This document shows positions 1-12,402 of a stretch of 64,000 bases of DNA, piece by piece (positions within the stretch are counted from its first letter, which is position 1; each line of letters opens with the position of its first letter). The translations under genes were made by a program, and so were the position numbers. The DNA is from Sympetrum striolatum (Eukaryota; Arthropoda; Insecta; Odonata; Libellulidae), in NCBI GenBank assembly GCA_947579665.1, contig OX388348.1:17298001-17362000 (forward strand), given 5' to 3'. A model generated the notes under the pieces. It was not told the DNA's origin and ran no database searches. It was given only the letters and a program-made list of their open reading frames with translations.

Positions 1-166
1 TTTGTAATTAATAACTTCCAGTATAAATAATAACCAATAAAACGACTATACACGAAACTTATAATTTGATTCTAACACGTGTTTCTTATTTAATAGTGCT
101 AAGCTCTTGATATCGTATACCATTATTAATGTAAGATATCTTCGTAAGAAATAATATTTGATATCT

Positions 167-211
167 TAGCTCAGCAGGTCTCAACCACTATGGCCAAGGG
201 TATCGAATCCG
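167..211 (+). repeat. possible tRNA-like (SINE head) relic
   Basis: TAGCTCAGCAGG at about 167-178 matches the polymerase III box A consensus, and GGTATCGAATCC at about 199-210 is a box B with one inserted base. The spacing is about 20 bases between boxes, shorter than in a normal tRNA, and no acceptor stem can be paired. This could be a decayed tRNA-derived SINE head or a chance match. Confidence 0.25.
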
Positions 212-215
212 AACT

Positions 216-1560
216 TCCAAAACAGCCATAACTTTTCTGAATTCGAACATGATTTTTGGACTATAATAAGATGAATTAAATGAAAGAACAGGTAATCAAC
301 CTGAGTCATTATTACCTCATGAGCTTTTAGTTTCGTAAAAATTATTATTGCCACTACACCCTGTTAAACCGTAAAGATAGTATAATGAAGATAAATTTTT
401 CGTGAAATTTGCATAAAGTTACGGTAAACTTGAATCTATAATTCAAAACTTGTAAAATTATAGCATTATATTGAAATGAAGTAGTATTTCATCGAAGTTA
501 CACTGTCTACAGGATCTTATATTTCAGGAAGTGAATGCAATTATGATGAAAATATCTTTTCAGTGACCGTGCTTCTTTATTTAAAGACATTTCGAAAGAA
601 GGATAGGTTACGATCAAGATAGAATGATACGGATTGGGCGAAGGGGAGCGATGAAAGCATCACAAATAAACCTTAGAGAGAGATGAAAATAGAGGTAGAT
701 GGCGAAACAGATGCTACAGTAGCAAAACACGTGAGAAGGAACTTCGAGGCAGTGAGCGTTAGGATTAATCTGTAATAACGAAGTGGGGAAATTCGGTATG
801 GATGTCAGCCATTAATTATAGTGACAAGCAAGGGAAATAACAGATACAGACTCTATTATGTCTTTGTGTTTGCCGACTGTTTCTTCTTGCCTTTTTTTGT
901 TAGGAAGTTTTTCTCCGACTGAAAGAGCCTTTTAAATAGAAGTTATTCAAGGATCTAACTTATCTGCCATCGTTGATGAATAAACTATATAAAATCTAGT
1001 TTTAATGGTAATTGCTAGAGAATAAAAACCATGAGTAGTACGCTGAAGTCATTCAAGTTTCTGTGCAATTTTATTTTTTGGAGTAAGAGTAGGTCAAAGT
1101 AGAAGTAGAACATTTTTGATGAAGGAACTCTATTCAATGTTCACATTTGGATCATTGGGGCATCTTAAATACTTATTGACATGTAATTCAATGTTAAAAT
1201 TGTTAAAAAATAATACTTGGATTATGGTTCTACCTGTGTGGTTTGAAAAGAAGCATTTGCATTGCTAATTTGCGATACAATTTGGGAGACATTTCGTTCA
1301 TTTCAAATCAAACCTATGCTAATTGATTAACAAATTTGTTCATTCAGCATTAGAAATTCAGTTGGAAAAAGTAGTATTCCAAGTTTATGCAATCTAATAT
1401 CCCTAAATATTTTGTCAGTATTGTTGAACTTTCACATCAAAGATTCAATTTCTTCCTTCAACGGAAAATTCTCTGACAATCATAAATGTGTGTTCTAATT
1501 AACTTACTTTAGGTAGAGTTGACATCAAAACTTAATTAATAGATTATTTTATTAATTACG
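216..1560. other. AT-rich DNA, no gene seen
   Basis: No open frame of note and no repeat boundary recognised. A purine-rich plus strand runs roughly 590-760. Otherwise it is featureless AT-rich sequence that leads into the splice-like pyrimidine tract near 1568. Confidence 0.5.
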
Positions 1561-1567
1561 TAACTAA

Positions 1568-1639
1568 TTTTCCTCTTTTCTCTTTCAGGTAAGAAACTGC
1601 CATACTTCTTATTTCTCTAATGTAGCTGAAGGAATATTG
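1568..1639 (+). promoter_or_regulatory. Candidate recursive-splice site or 51-nt microexon
   Basis: A long pyrimidine tract ends in TTTCTCTTTCAG at 1588 and is followed directly by GTAAGA, so a 3' and a 5' splice site are juxtaposed, as in zero-nucleotide ratchet points of long insect introns. Alternatively the acceptor opens an exon at 1589-1639 that ends at a second strong donor, GTAAGT, at 1640. That exon is 51 nt (17 codons), with one frame open and the other two closed by stops. No homology was recognised for the 17 residues. The splice matches are seen directly; use in a transcript is inferred. Confidence 0.4.
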
Positions 1640-1914
1640 GTAAGTACTAAAATTGCTAATGATATATTAGAACCGACATTTTTCTTTTCCTAAACTTTGT
1701 TCTTTTTGGTATATTATTTATCTTTGGTTTCTTCCCAATTTTTACCGCACATTGAACAGGCTAACTGATGTTCTTATTTCTCTTATGTGAGCTAACCCAT
1801 CGATTGGCTAGCTGGACCATTCTCTAATTTCAGTACCATTAGTCGAACTAATTCTATCGTAAGCTTGTGAAACCAGGAAAGAAGTCCAATTCAAATTAAT
1901 TTCTTACATTCGTT

Positions 1915-2235
1915 TCACATTCATTACTAGCTTGCAAGATCTGATTTGTAATTACTTTAAACATCCTTTCTACGTTTTTGAATTGCGATACTCATTTCCT
2001 TCGGCAACAATACCTACTAATTACCCGTGAGATTAATAGAAATATTTTACTTCAATGGAATTTATATAAAGATTTATGAGAGTGTTAAGGCTCATGGCTT
2101 TTAAATAGAATGTTTCGTAAATGAAACTTGTTAATCCTAAATTATCCATTGCTGAATTTTTGACTCGATAATTTTTGTGCATCTTCTGCCGTGTTCAAGA
2201 TATGAAATACATTTTGAATATTTTATTTCATCTTT
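1915..2235 (+). repeat. Old dispersed repeat, copy 1
   Basis: Resembles 6250-6580 in the same orientation. Shared blocks in the same order include CTTTCTACGTT, GGAATTTATATAA, GGCTTTTAAAT and GAAATACATTT. The two copies are clearly diverged and lie about 4.35 kb apart. No terminal repeats or coding remains are visible, so the class is unknown. Confidence 0.5.
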
Positions 2236-2639
2236 TAACCTTTCAGTTATAAGATAAAATTATAGATTTTTAACAAAGATGACACATGACACAAATATGT
2301 TGATGCCATCGCAATCTTAAGGAACCAGGAAAGGAATCAACGACAGAGAAATATTTTTATATTTCCTTAGATATCTTTGACTTATTTACTTTAGCTATGC
2401 GAATATTTAATGAATCACAGGTTAAAACAGTGAGCTGGGTTTATCTACTGTTATCGAGAAATCAAAAATCATTCTTTGTTACTTGATTGATCTCCACATA
2501 AGCTAAATATCATAGATGTGACGAAATACAAAACTGAATTTATTCCCGCCTATCCTGATCTGTGCACATACGCTGCTAAAATTCATACACCAAGAAGAGG
2601 GCTAGTTTTATCCAACCCTGAATAATGGAACTAAAATTA

Positions 2640-3235
2640 ACCTCGAAAAAGGTTTCCTATACAGAGGAAAATATTTGTTCTCGGGCGAGGAATCGCATGC
2701 CTAAATAGTTTCCACGCCACGGAGGATAATTCAGGACTTAGCGCTCCAAATTTTTGGTCATCCAGCGACCGTTAACATCAAACGGGCGTTTCTGGGATCG
2801 GCAGAAATAACCCTCTCTTTCAAAACTGCTTCGTGGACAGAATAACGCTATCTACGCGGGTAGAGTCGATTCTTTCACCAGAGAATCGATTTCCAACCGA
2901 CGGATTTAAACCGATTTCGGAGATTGGGAGAAAATCAGGGGCCACGGAACGGTTCCATGCGACGATGAAATAAAATATCCGGAGTGCATTACGCGTCATC
3001 CACGGCTAACGACACGACAAAAGCCGATTGTCGTTCTTTCTTTCGGCCGCTTCCTCGTCCGCCATTACGTCCCGTTGACAAGCCCTCCGAGGACTAATCA
3101 CCGCGAGGCGACGGAGTGGAAAAAACGGTCCGACGGCGGATTCGGCGAAGCGATCGGCGGAATTGGCAGATGCGGATATTTTTAAAACTCCCGTTTTTTT
3201 TGGGAATCGGATTACGTCTGGGTGCAAAAATCCAG
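2640..3235. other. GC/CpG-richer island
   Basis: Visibly richer in GC and CpG than its flanks, with many CGG, CGC and ACG words. A 73-codon minus-strand frame (3006-3227) has no recognisable domain and is best explained by a low stop density in GC-rich sequence. Could be a regulatory element or an old coding remnant; nothing decides this. Confidence 0.35.
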
Positions 3236-3799
3236 TTGCGATGGTGTTAAAAATAAGTCTCCGTTGGGAAATCTTGTATTGTATACTAGGGAACTATATG
3301 AGTGTAACTTAGCATTGAATATTTTTGGATAATATGAGAAAATATATTAGGTATAAATGAGGTATCTATGTTGTGGTGCTACATTATATAATTGGGTAGA
3401 ATGAAGTTGTTTTGTTTTTAAATTAATATCTGTAATCTTTTTGGGGAATTATAATGGTTGAATTAATTGTGTTGAGGGTATCTGTAATTAGGTAAATAAT
3501 AATTAGGAATAAAGAGTAATGATTATGAGTTTAATGTTTTTTTTAACTCTCAATATTAATAACCCAGCTTTTTTCCTTTTAGTTATGATAATTAGGATAA
3601 TTATGAGATGTTGATTGATTTTAGTAGATTAATATATTATAAATATATTTGTAATTGGCTGGTAACTTTATTGTAGTAGTTTTGTTCTTGGTTGATGATG
3701 GATCCACTATAGTAGCTATTGAAATTGGATTATTGCAGTATCATACAGCGGCGCATCTAATGCATAAATTCATAATTAACTTAAGAGTGGTTGGCCGTC
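3236..3799. other. AT-rich DNA, no gene seen
   Basis: T-rich plus-strand sequence leading into the mariner relic. No terminal inverted repeat for that relic could be found here. Confidence 0.4.
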
Positions 3800-4055
3800 T
3801 GTCATTACTGATTCAGAATGTACGATTTTGATCATCCCCCGTATTACCCAGACTAGGGTCCATCACTGTTTATCTCTTCACTCACTTGAAGAAGTGGCAT
3901 TGAGCCCAGCACTTCTATGGCGACGCAGAACTTCAAATTGCTTTAACAATCTGACTACATACCCTTTCCATGGATTTTTATGCTGAGGGGATTTGCAAAT
4001 AGTTAAAACGCTATCAATATAAATAAACACTTTATAGATAAAACAGACTCGGGAT
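3800..4055 (+). pseudogene. mariner-type transposase C-terminal relic
   Basis: Frames translated piecemeal give hallmark mariner blocks in the right order: DFDHPPYYPD from about 3824 (the region of the third catalytic aspartate of the DD34D triad), YLFTHLKKW at 3871-3897, then MDFYAEGICK at 3970-3999 followed by a KRY-like end. In-frame stops and at least two frameshifts separate the blocks, so it is dead. The N-terminal DNA-binding part and the inverted repeats were not found. Family assignment rests on these motifs and their order and spacing. Confidence 0.7.
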
Positions 4056-6240
4056 TAACTTCGTGGTAGTTTCTAACAATAAACAAATTCATTATAAATC
4101 AGTCCAGCAAGATTTGATGATGTATCTCCGCTATGAAACCTAGGTCGTTTCTGTACTACTTTGTGGGATAATATACGCTTTATAATTGGTCTGAATATAT
4201 ATAACATCTGAATAATAATAATGATAGTAACATTACCGGAAGTTTGATTTTGTGGGGATGTATCGGTATGTGGCGGCGTTTTGGTTTTTTTTTTTGGGAA
4301 GAGAGACAAAAGAAATCCCGTGAGGCGTGGGAGTATAGGGTCGTTAAAGTGGCCGTCTTTCCGCTGTGATTTTTCCCATGCATCGCTGCTGCCCCGTCTC
4401 ATCAATGTTATTCGTATAGGGAACGCGTTGGAGATCCGATTGTAATGTTTTTTCCGTCGTAAGTGTCCTCTGGGATGTGGACGCCGTAAAATGACGGAAT
4501 GGACGAAGGAGAGATGAGATTCCGGATAAGGGCAAGGAGAAAGCGGCAGTAAAGGCTGAAATTGGGGTGGGAAAATGCGGTGAAATGGACGTGGAAGAAA
4601 TTGGAAAATAGATGGGAAAAGGACTGTCAAAGGTGGAGAAATAATTACACGATTCTCACCATAGGAATAGCGTACTTATGAGAGTACATTTTGTTTTCAT
4701 AATCCTTTTAACATCCTCATTCGTCATTGCTAATCTTATGGTTTAACCCTTGGTAGATGATTTGTTCAAAAGAGTTATCTATGTGTTGACGTTGTAGCTT
4801 TTATTGAGGAAAGCTCGAATAGTCTCTACGCTTATGAAACGTCACTGATTCGTGGTTTAAAAACAAGCCTTCAATCGTTTCTGGAATAATTTCTATGCAA
4901 AATGCTGATTCTTTAATGGAGACTCCATATAATCTTCTTATTCCTTAGAAAAGGTATTAGAGGTTCATAACTTTAGATCGAAATATCAATCTAAATAGAT
5001 TTTTTACATCCGCTTTTATACCGTTTTTCTCATTCTATCTATTTTTGTTAACAACTGTTCAAAATACGACAGAGGATAAGATGGAGAAGGACGCTATTAG
5101 TCTCAATCTCAACTATAAAGACGTTCTGTTTTTATTGTATTAATTTATATTCAATAAATACTATAATTTGTTGCCTTAGTTCGTCGTTCTTATTTAACTC
5201 TAAATCTTTTACTATTTGGCTTCAGAAATGTTCGACCATGTGCCTAGGAACTCAGACTATCTCTCTTTAATTACCAAGACGTTGGATTGCGCATATCTTC
5301 AAATGCTGAAAATATTAGAAATGATAGCGAGAAATATTTTCCCACATATCTTTGTAAAGAGGAGCCAGGTCATCACCACTGAATTAAATCTTGCCTTCAT
5401 AATTTATCACAGTCAATTAAAACGAAATTACTAATCCCAATTGAGTTTTATTTTTTGCATTGTGGAGGGACTATCTGAATATAAATGACTTATTCTGCCG
5501 AGTTGATTCCAAAATAAATTTCGTGTATAACTGAGACCTAAAATCGATTTCTGTCCGGTTTGATGTACCAAAATCTAAATTGAATCCGTGGTAATTAATT
5601 TCAGTCCAATTTAAAGCATGAAGTTTAATATCACAAGTAGCATAATTATTAGAAATATTTTCTATTAACTAAGTATAGTCACTCCCAGCTACCATTTGAA
5701 CTTAGAGAATTATTTACCATGGTTTTGAAGGTCAAGGTATTCCAAAAATGTATTACAGCTTACGACGTAATCGTATTTAAGCGAGGAATTACTGATACAA
5801 TCTTTCCCACATTTCAAATTTAGCATAAGTAGTTAAGTAAAATTGGAGATGAACGAGAAAATTGCACATTGCACGTTATATTATTTTTAGAAGTAGGAAA
5901 CACGTATCTTTGATATCTTATACTTAACTTTATTATTATTATCTTTAACTTATAGAGTTTTAAATAACTACGAATATCTAAGTAATAATGTGTATATCTA
6001 TTAATTTATGGATTTTATTTTCCGTAAAATTATAGTTGATCTATATTTTTTGAGGGAGAAGACTGAATGGCATACAATTTTTATTTTTAAATCAAATTTT
6101 CGGGGATATATTAGGCGCTCTTTTAAGAAAAGTTCTACAGTTCTGCTGTTCTTTCACTTCGCTGAAATTATTTCATATCTTTCTCTCAATTTTTCTGAAA
6201 TATTTGAAGGTTTCACCTTTATTCAATGAAAAGTTGACTA
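4056..6240. other. AT-rich DNA with a purine-rich, GC-richer block
   Basis: Positions 4250-4620 are GC-richer and purine-rich on the plus strand. Opposite them lies a 185-codon minus-strand frame (4073-4630) that is proline, serine and phenylalanine rich, with no recognisable domain; it follows from the low-complexity tract. The rest, to 6240, is AT-rich with no feature I can support. Confidence 0.4.
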
Positions 6241-6249
6241 ATATAACAT

Positions 6250-6580
6250 TCCATTCACATAAATAGCTAAGTAGTAAGACCTGATTCGTAGCATTTTTAA
6301 ACCAAAATTCTTTCTACGTTCTTGCATACCGTAATTTATTTTCTTCAATAACATCGCATACCAACTACACGAGAGAATAAGTAGACATTTTTGTATTAAG
6401 GAATTTATATAAGGTTTTTGAGAAGAGCTCTAATAAAATTACTTCCCAAGGCTTTTAAATATAACGTTTCTTAAATTAAACGTGTCCATTCGTAATTATT
6501 TTTGACCCGTTTTTTGTGCATTTTCTGTTTTTTTGAAATATATGAAATACATTTGGAAGATTATACTTCATACGTGAAAC
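6250..6580 (+). repeat. Old dispersed repeat, copy 2
   Basis: Direct, diverged counterpart of 1915-2235, with colinear shared words across about 320 bp. It is probably an ancient transposon or segmental duplication. No termini are visible. Confidence 0.5.
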
Positions 6581-9500
6581 TTTGAGTTCTCGGAAGATAG
6601 TTTGCTAATACAGATCACAGAAACATTTTCGATTGATCTAGATAAGGATACTGTCGTTTAATTAATATTTCAGCATTGCAATGCATGTTCTTACTTGGAG
6701 ATATTATTTATGAATGAAAGATTCCTAAAGATTAAATCATGCACATCATGTTCATGTCCATTACATCGTTCAGTAAGATATGACGCAATTATTCATAACT
6801 GTGAAAAGTTTAAATACAGCAACCTTACCAATGCTGTATCAGATACTGTACAGGGATAGCTATATGCTGGACAACACTTACGTAGTATGCCCATAGTATT
6901 CTTAAAACTTAAGATTACGGATTGATTATATTAGTCATGAAACTTATTGCTCATCAATTACTCAACCGTTTTTGAATTTTGAAGATATATGTATTTCAAC
7001 TATTTTCTTATTTATATTCACTAATAGCATTTATTGGATAAAACAAAAAAGTTTTAATTTTTAAAATGCAATGGAAATAATGCTAGCGTCGTAATTTGGC
7101 TGTAGAATTGAGACTCTTTCGATCAAATCCCTTTTATGTAATAGGCCAATGTTGAAGGGCGGAAGGTTGTATATGGACGTCTCTACATATGAAAACTTAA
7201 TAACTTAGTAGACTAAGTGTACTTATCATTTCCATTGCTCTTTTGTCCCGAAGTTCATCATATTGTACATAAAAACTAAATATCTCTTTTCAATTTGTCA
7301 TATCTATTCTTAAAGGCACGCACGGTTATTTGTTACCTATTTGATCCCTTATTAACAATAATTTCGTTGATATGCACACTTAAAGTCATATATTTTTTCA
7401 ACAAAAGAAACTCGTCTTCACCTTTTTTCTTTACCACAATCAAGAGGGTATAATTTCACTAATGTGGCAGTATGATAGCATAATTACGTATTTGAATACG
7501 CGAGAGCTTCACTCTTATGAAAATCAGCATCTGCTGGAGAATAGCAGTAAAGCACTCCTTTATGTTCCTACCCATTCATCACGCCCTTTTTACCCATCCA
7601 GATCCCGGGGGGAAAACACTCCTAGAAAGTGCCAGGGTCTAAATACTGCCTCGCGAAATCTCTAGAGTAATCCAGATTTCTGTCCTCTAGTCGCAAAGGG
7701 AATGGGATGAGAAGGGCAAGGAATGGAGCGACCGGAGTGATTGGGATCGAAGTGAAAGGAAAGTAAGGAATTGGGAATAACGGGGAAAGGGCAGATGAAA
7801 GGAGAAATGGCGGCTGGTATTGAAGTGTAGGAAGGCGTAGATTTGTGAGGGCGGGGAAAATGTTTTGAGGGAGAATGAAAAGAGTGTTATAGGATGAGAG
7901 AACCCGTGGGGATGGAAGATGAGGGCGGTTGAACCAGAAAAAGATGTAGAGGAATCCTGTCCGTTAAGCCAAGTGTGAGATCTGAAATGATGAAAGGAAA
8001 TGCCGCTGGGTAATAATACACTTTTGGTGGTCTTATTTGGGATTCCGTGGTCTATGTCTCTGTACTCGTATCCTGAATTGGTCTCTTACCGTATATTTGC
8101 AAGTAGTAACTTGGTGGTTTAAAAATTTCCAATAGATGTCTCTGTCAGCGGTTCGCATTTCGTTGCTATTCGATCTTTGAGGATGATAGCATGGCGATTT
8201 AAATGTATGTTGAATGTTATTTGTAATGCCAGTGTTCTAGGCCTATCTGTAGTTTCCGTAAACCTATTGCGACGAGGTGCGTATCTTCGACAAAGACGGC
8301 TATTGGATATTTTAAGCATCAATTCATTAACAGCCGTGTTCCAATTTCTTTTCATAATTAGAAAAGACAAAAACAAAATAAAAAAATAAGGGAAAATAGA
8401 GTTTTAATAATAAAAAGAAAATTTTAATTGTTAAAGAATACAAGAAAATTTAATTTAACATGCAAAAGGAAATTTGATTTAATAAATTAAATAGAATTCT
8501 ACTTTGCCTAGTACCTATTTCATGTAGGTATGAGGAGTAATATTAAAGCGAGAATTTAATTAAATCACTATTTCAGGAAAAATGTATGCTTTTGTGCAAT
8601 TTGGGAGCTGTGCTCCCAAAATTCCGGTAATAGGAAAATGTGGTCGTGTAAAACCTGGAAATGTATCTAATCCAATTTAGGATTTCCGTTAAATTCCTAA
8701 TTCTACAAAGCAATGCCCGTCAGAGATCTTAATCATGAACGAGTTATATGTGTTCACAAGCCTGTTGATGGAGATGAAATCTGCTTTGTCATAACTACGA
8801 ACCTTTACAATTCTTCATTAGAAAACTAATTAAAGTTCTATTCTCATTTTTTTACTGAGAAATTCCACATTTCATTTAATTAGGGTATACACGTGTAGGA
8901 TTAACCCTTGTTAGTCACGGAAGCTACAGAGTTATAGCATTCAAAACATTTCTTTTCGCCACCATTATCAATTATCTATTATAGTACACCCTCAGGAATT
9001 ATTTATATTCAACATTTTCCGATGTAGTTTTAATTCTCTTTTGGAATGCTTAAACTTTAAGTGATAAGTGCAGGTCCAGTTTCTATATCAGACTGTGTGT
9101 GAAATTTGCCTGTAAAATATTTTGCAGTACTTTCTTTTTTAGTATAAGAGCAACGAAGCGGTATTAGCTATAACGAAGAATCATCGTTCAACTACATCCA
9201 ATCCTTCCATACAGGAGCATTCATTTTCATCAAAAATGAAACTTTGTATTTATGTGGTGACTTTTAGAATCATGCAGTACTTCTTTTACTAATCTGGAGA
9301 GGACCACAGGGAATTTGGATGATGAACGAGCCACGCAGACGACATTGTGTTAGGTCGAGAGTCTCGCTGCATTTTTCGCGTTAATGGATGCATTTATAAA
9401 TAAAAATCCGTCGCATGTAGCGAGAGAGAGCTTTGACCCCTGGTACATTCGCTGGATGCGCTTCTCTAAAGAATCGATTTCCATTCCTAGAGTTACGGAT

Positions 9501-10806
9501 CCTCTCTCTCTCTCTCTCTCTCCCTCTTTGCAGAGATACAGTGAATAGGAGTTATTTCTCAATCTCTGACTTTCATTAATTATATGTTTTGGCCTACTAA
9601 TCAATCCATTCAGTATTTTCTTAAAAATTGTATCATTTACTTTATTCTAATAGTTTACAATCTGAACGTGAATTTGATAGGCATGTTAAAATTAGGGTTA
9701 CTAGAATTAATAATTTATAAACCTCACTAAGGTTGGAGTCAGATAATCATTTATTTATCGATTGAATGGAAACTTCTTCTTCCTCCTCTTCCCATATGTA
9801 ATGGATTTAAAAACCCAAATAGTAATGTATAATTCTGAGTTTTTCCTCAATTCCGGTTTCATTTATTATGCTTATTTCATTGTTATGGTAATTAATATTG
9901 AGAGAATAATATTTAATAATAATTCTGTCGAATTTTAGAGTCGCAGACATACTACTCGATACTCGATATATACTAGAAGGTATAACGCAGGGTACATTTG
10001 ACGAAGTAGATGTAAGATTTATTATTATGGAACTTCCTAAAGTCTTCCTCCTATATATATGAAATTAGTACAGTACACATTTTCCTCCAATCCTTCTTCC
10101 TTCCTCTCCACTCATTTTCTTCAAGATAATACATCTCCACGATTTCTGAGCAACCTTATGTTTCATATATCATCTCATAAAAAATGTTGTCAATATTTTT
10201 AAACCAATTCCTTCATATGGTTAGAGGCTACAATTATTTTTGAAATTCTCAGAAAGTCCCTGAAGCGTGCTTAAAAATTAAGCATACTAAAATTTAGAGA
10301 ATCGCGTATGTAAAAATGAGAATGGAAGCTCTTCTGATTTTCGATAAATTCTCTTACTTTATTATATATTTGCGAATCGCATTTTTCTCATGGCTGTATT
10401 TCCCCAGCAACTCCTACTAAAGCCACCAGGCGTACATTCCAATATTTCCTCATTACGGAATCGCAGCTCTATTTCAGCAAACTATTTCGTCTCGTTAGTT
10501 CTCTATACATAGTATTTAGTTAGTCACAATTTAGTTTAGTCACACAACCCCTTACACATACTTTATCGGTCTCTTTACGATACTTATCTTTATTCAGAAT
10601 AACCATCCACTGTTTTTATTATCAACTCAAGTAACTATTAATTATCCGATTTTTACATTCATACATTTTCATACATATCTCTTATCTAATCTTTTGATAC
10701 CGCTGTTTCTAAAAAAACTCGTTCAATGATGCACAGCAATATAGAAATGTTATGAGAATAGTTCCTGCTATCTGTATTTCATTCTAATTATCACTAGTCT
10801 TCATCT
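6581..10806. other. Unique AT-rich DNA with low-complexity tracts
   Basis: Contains a purine-rich plus strand at about 7680-7990 and a CT dinucleotide run at about 9500-9525. The small open frames (67-85 codons) carry no known domain. No transposon end was recognised. Confidence 0.4.
9500..9525 (+). repeat. (CT)n microsatellite
   Basis: About ten CT units followed by CCCTC. The antisense frame that crosses it (RERERE) is simply translated microsatellite. Confidence 0.9.
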
Positions 10807-10814
10807 GTTTAGGA

Positions 10815-11134
10815 CATGGTTTCCCAAACTATGTTCCGCGGAACACCGGTGTTAGGCTGAACCTGGATAGGTGTTCCGCAACAGTTTAGGAAGGTGTTAT
10901 ACACTGCAGTAAATTTAAAGATCTTTTCCAGAAGAAATATTTTAAATCAATAGGTTTATATTATGATATTATAGTTTCATATTTAAAAATAATTACTAAA
11001 TAAATATTTTATTTTAGTTAAGTGGTTTTAAAAATTTTTCAAGTAGAATTACCTAACCTAAAAATAAGCAGTGTTCCGTTAAACTTCCCAGGTTTGCGAG
11101 GTGTTCCATTGCAGAACACCTTTGGGAAACCCTG
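10815..11134. mobile_element. hAT-type MITE with 8-bp target duplication
   Basis: A 320-bp non-autonomous element. The left end reads CATGGTTTCCCAAACT and the right end, reverse-complemented, reads CAGGGTTTCCCAAAGG. Both are followed by GGAACACC-type subterminal words. Flanking octamers are GTTTAGGA (10807-10814) and CTTTAGGA (11135-11142), 7 of 8 identical, as expected of the 8-bp target duplication of hAT transposases. The interior has no coding potential. A second, truncated relative lies at 38114-38190. Confidence 0.8.
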
Positions 11135-11379
11135 CTTTAGGAGAACTATTTATAGATGTTCTTATTCCCCTCCTATACTCCTATGGAATATGTATTTTAT
11201 TCTATTGAGGGTCGTTGCATAAATATGGAAACTAATCCGCATATTCCATATCTTGCCCTCGACCTTGATTGTTATTGCATTGTACTCCGCTTAATTAATA
11301 AACTTGGACCAGAATATCTAACTACGCAGTAAAGCATCCATCTCCAATTCGCAATACATATTTAGCACGCACGGGCCTT

Positions 11380-12010
11380 GAGGGCAGGACACATTTGCCT
11401 GTTTCAGAAGGCGAAACTCAGTTATTCACCCTGTGGATGTATATTCAGGTTGCTGTGGCAACATACCCCCGAAAAACACAAATTACGAATAATCTTCAGG
11501 GTTCATAAAACGAAGCCCCACGCCTTACAACCCTCGGAGAATCCTTAATTAACGGAAAACAATACGACTCGGAGGGTTCTCGAAACATTCCGCACGCTCA
11601 GCCATGCCTTTTCGTCCGCGAGGAAATTCAACTTTTTACGGCGAAACAAAATAAAAGTTTGCTGGAGTCTCAAGCACCGCTTTTTTTTAAGTTCCACCGG
11701 AAGAGTTCTCGAGACGGGCAAGTTGTTTTTTTTTCGCCGTATTGGTCTAAAGGAAAGCTTGTCTGCGCCCGACCGAGAATCTTTCGGTAGTTTGAACAGT
11801 TCGATTCGATAATCGATTTAACGACGATCGTTATAGGCGCCCGTCCATTGGAATTCGATTTCTGGAAAGAAGGAAAATTCGGGGATACGTGGCCGCGCTC
11901 AAATTCTTGAAAAGGCTCTTCCGTTACGACGGAAACTTTCCAGTCGGGTTATTAACTCAAAACTCAATAATGCAAGTAGGATTGGTTTCTCTTTTTGGAT
12001 ATCGAACGGG
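11380..12010. other. GC/CpG-richer island
   Basis: CpG words are frequent (CGCACG, CGGCG, CGACCG, GCGCCCG). No convincing frame. Flanks return sharply to AT-rich DNA. Confidence 0.4.
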
Positions 12011-12250
12011 TAACCTCTTTCAAGAGGGTTTCTGAATGGAAAATGGGTCGGTGAAATTTACGATATTCCCCGTAAACGGATCAAGTCGGTTACGCAAAGA
12101 ATGGATTATGTGCAAGGTTTGTGAAACCATTTTAATGGCAAGGAAAATATACACGGGTATACAAGAAGATAAAAAAATAATAACTTGGCCATCATTTATA
12201 AAACATTCACGATTTATTAATGATGTGTGGGAAGATAGTAAAATTTGTTA

Positions 12251-12305
12251 AGTAAGATAAAAAAGAGATAAGTAAGATAAGTTATAGATTAATATGATAA
12301 GTAAT
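12251..12305 (+). promoter_or_regulatory. Cluster of GATA (WGATAR) motifs
   Basis: AGATAA occurs at 12255, 12266 and 12275, and TGATAA at 12295, within about 45 bp. They sit in a degenerate GATAAGTAA-like tandem tract next to a TA microsatellite. This could be a GATA-factor site cluster or merely simple repeat. Confidence 0.3.
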
Positions 12306-12349
12306 AGAAAAGTAAGAAAACTAATTGAAGTGTAAGACTAGTAATATCT

Positions 12350-12351
12350 AT

Positions 12352-12383
<32 letters not shown>

Positions 12384-12402
12384 ATTATTATAATATAATA
12401 TT
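12350..12402. repeat. (TA)n microsatellite
   Basis: Nearly pure TA runs that abut the hairpin end of the box-B element at 12403, the same arrangement as at most copies in the 46-56 kb array. Confidence 0.85.

Noticed and set aside
4073..4630. 185-codon minus-strand open frame, the longest in the window
   Set aside because: Rich in Pro, Ser, Phe and Leu, opposite a purine-rich tract and with a homopolymer run; no domain, no splice or start context.
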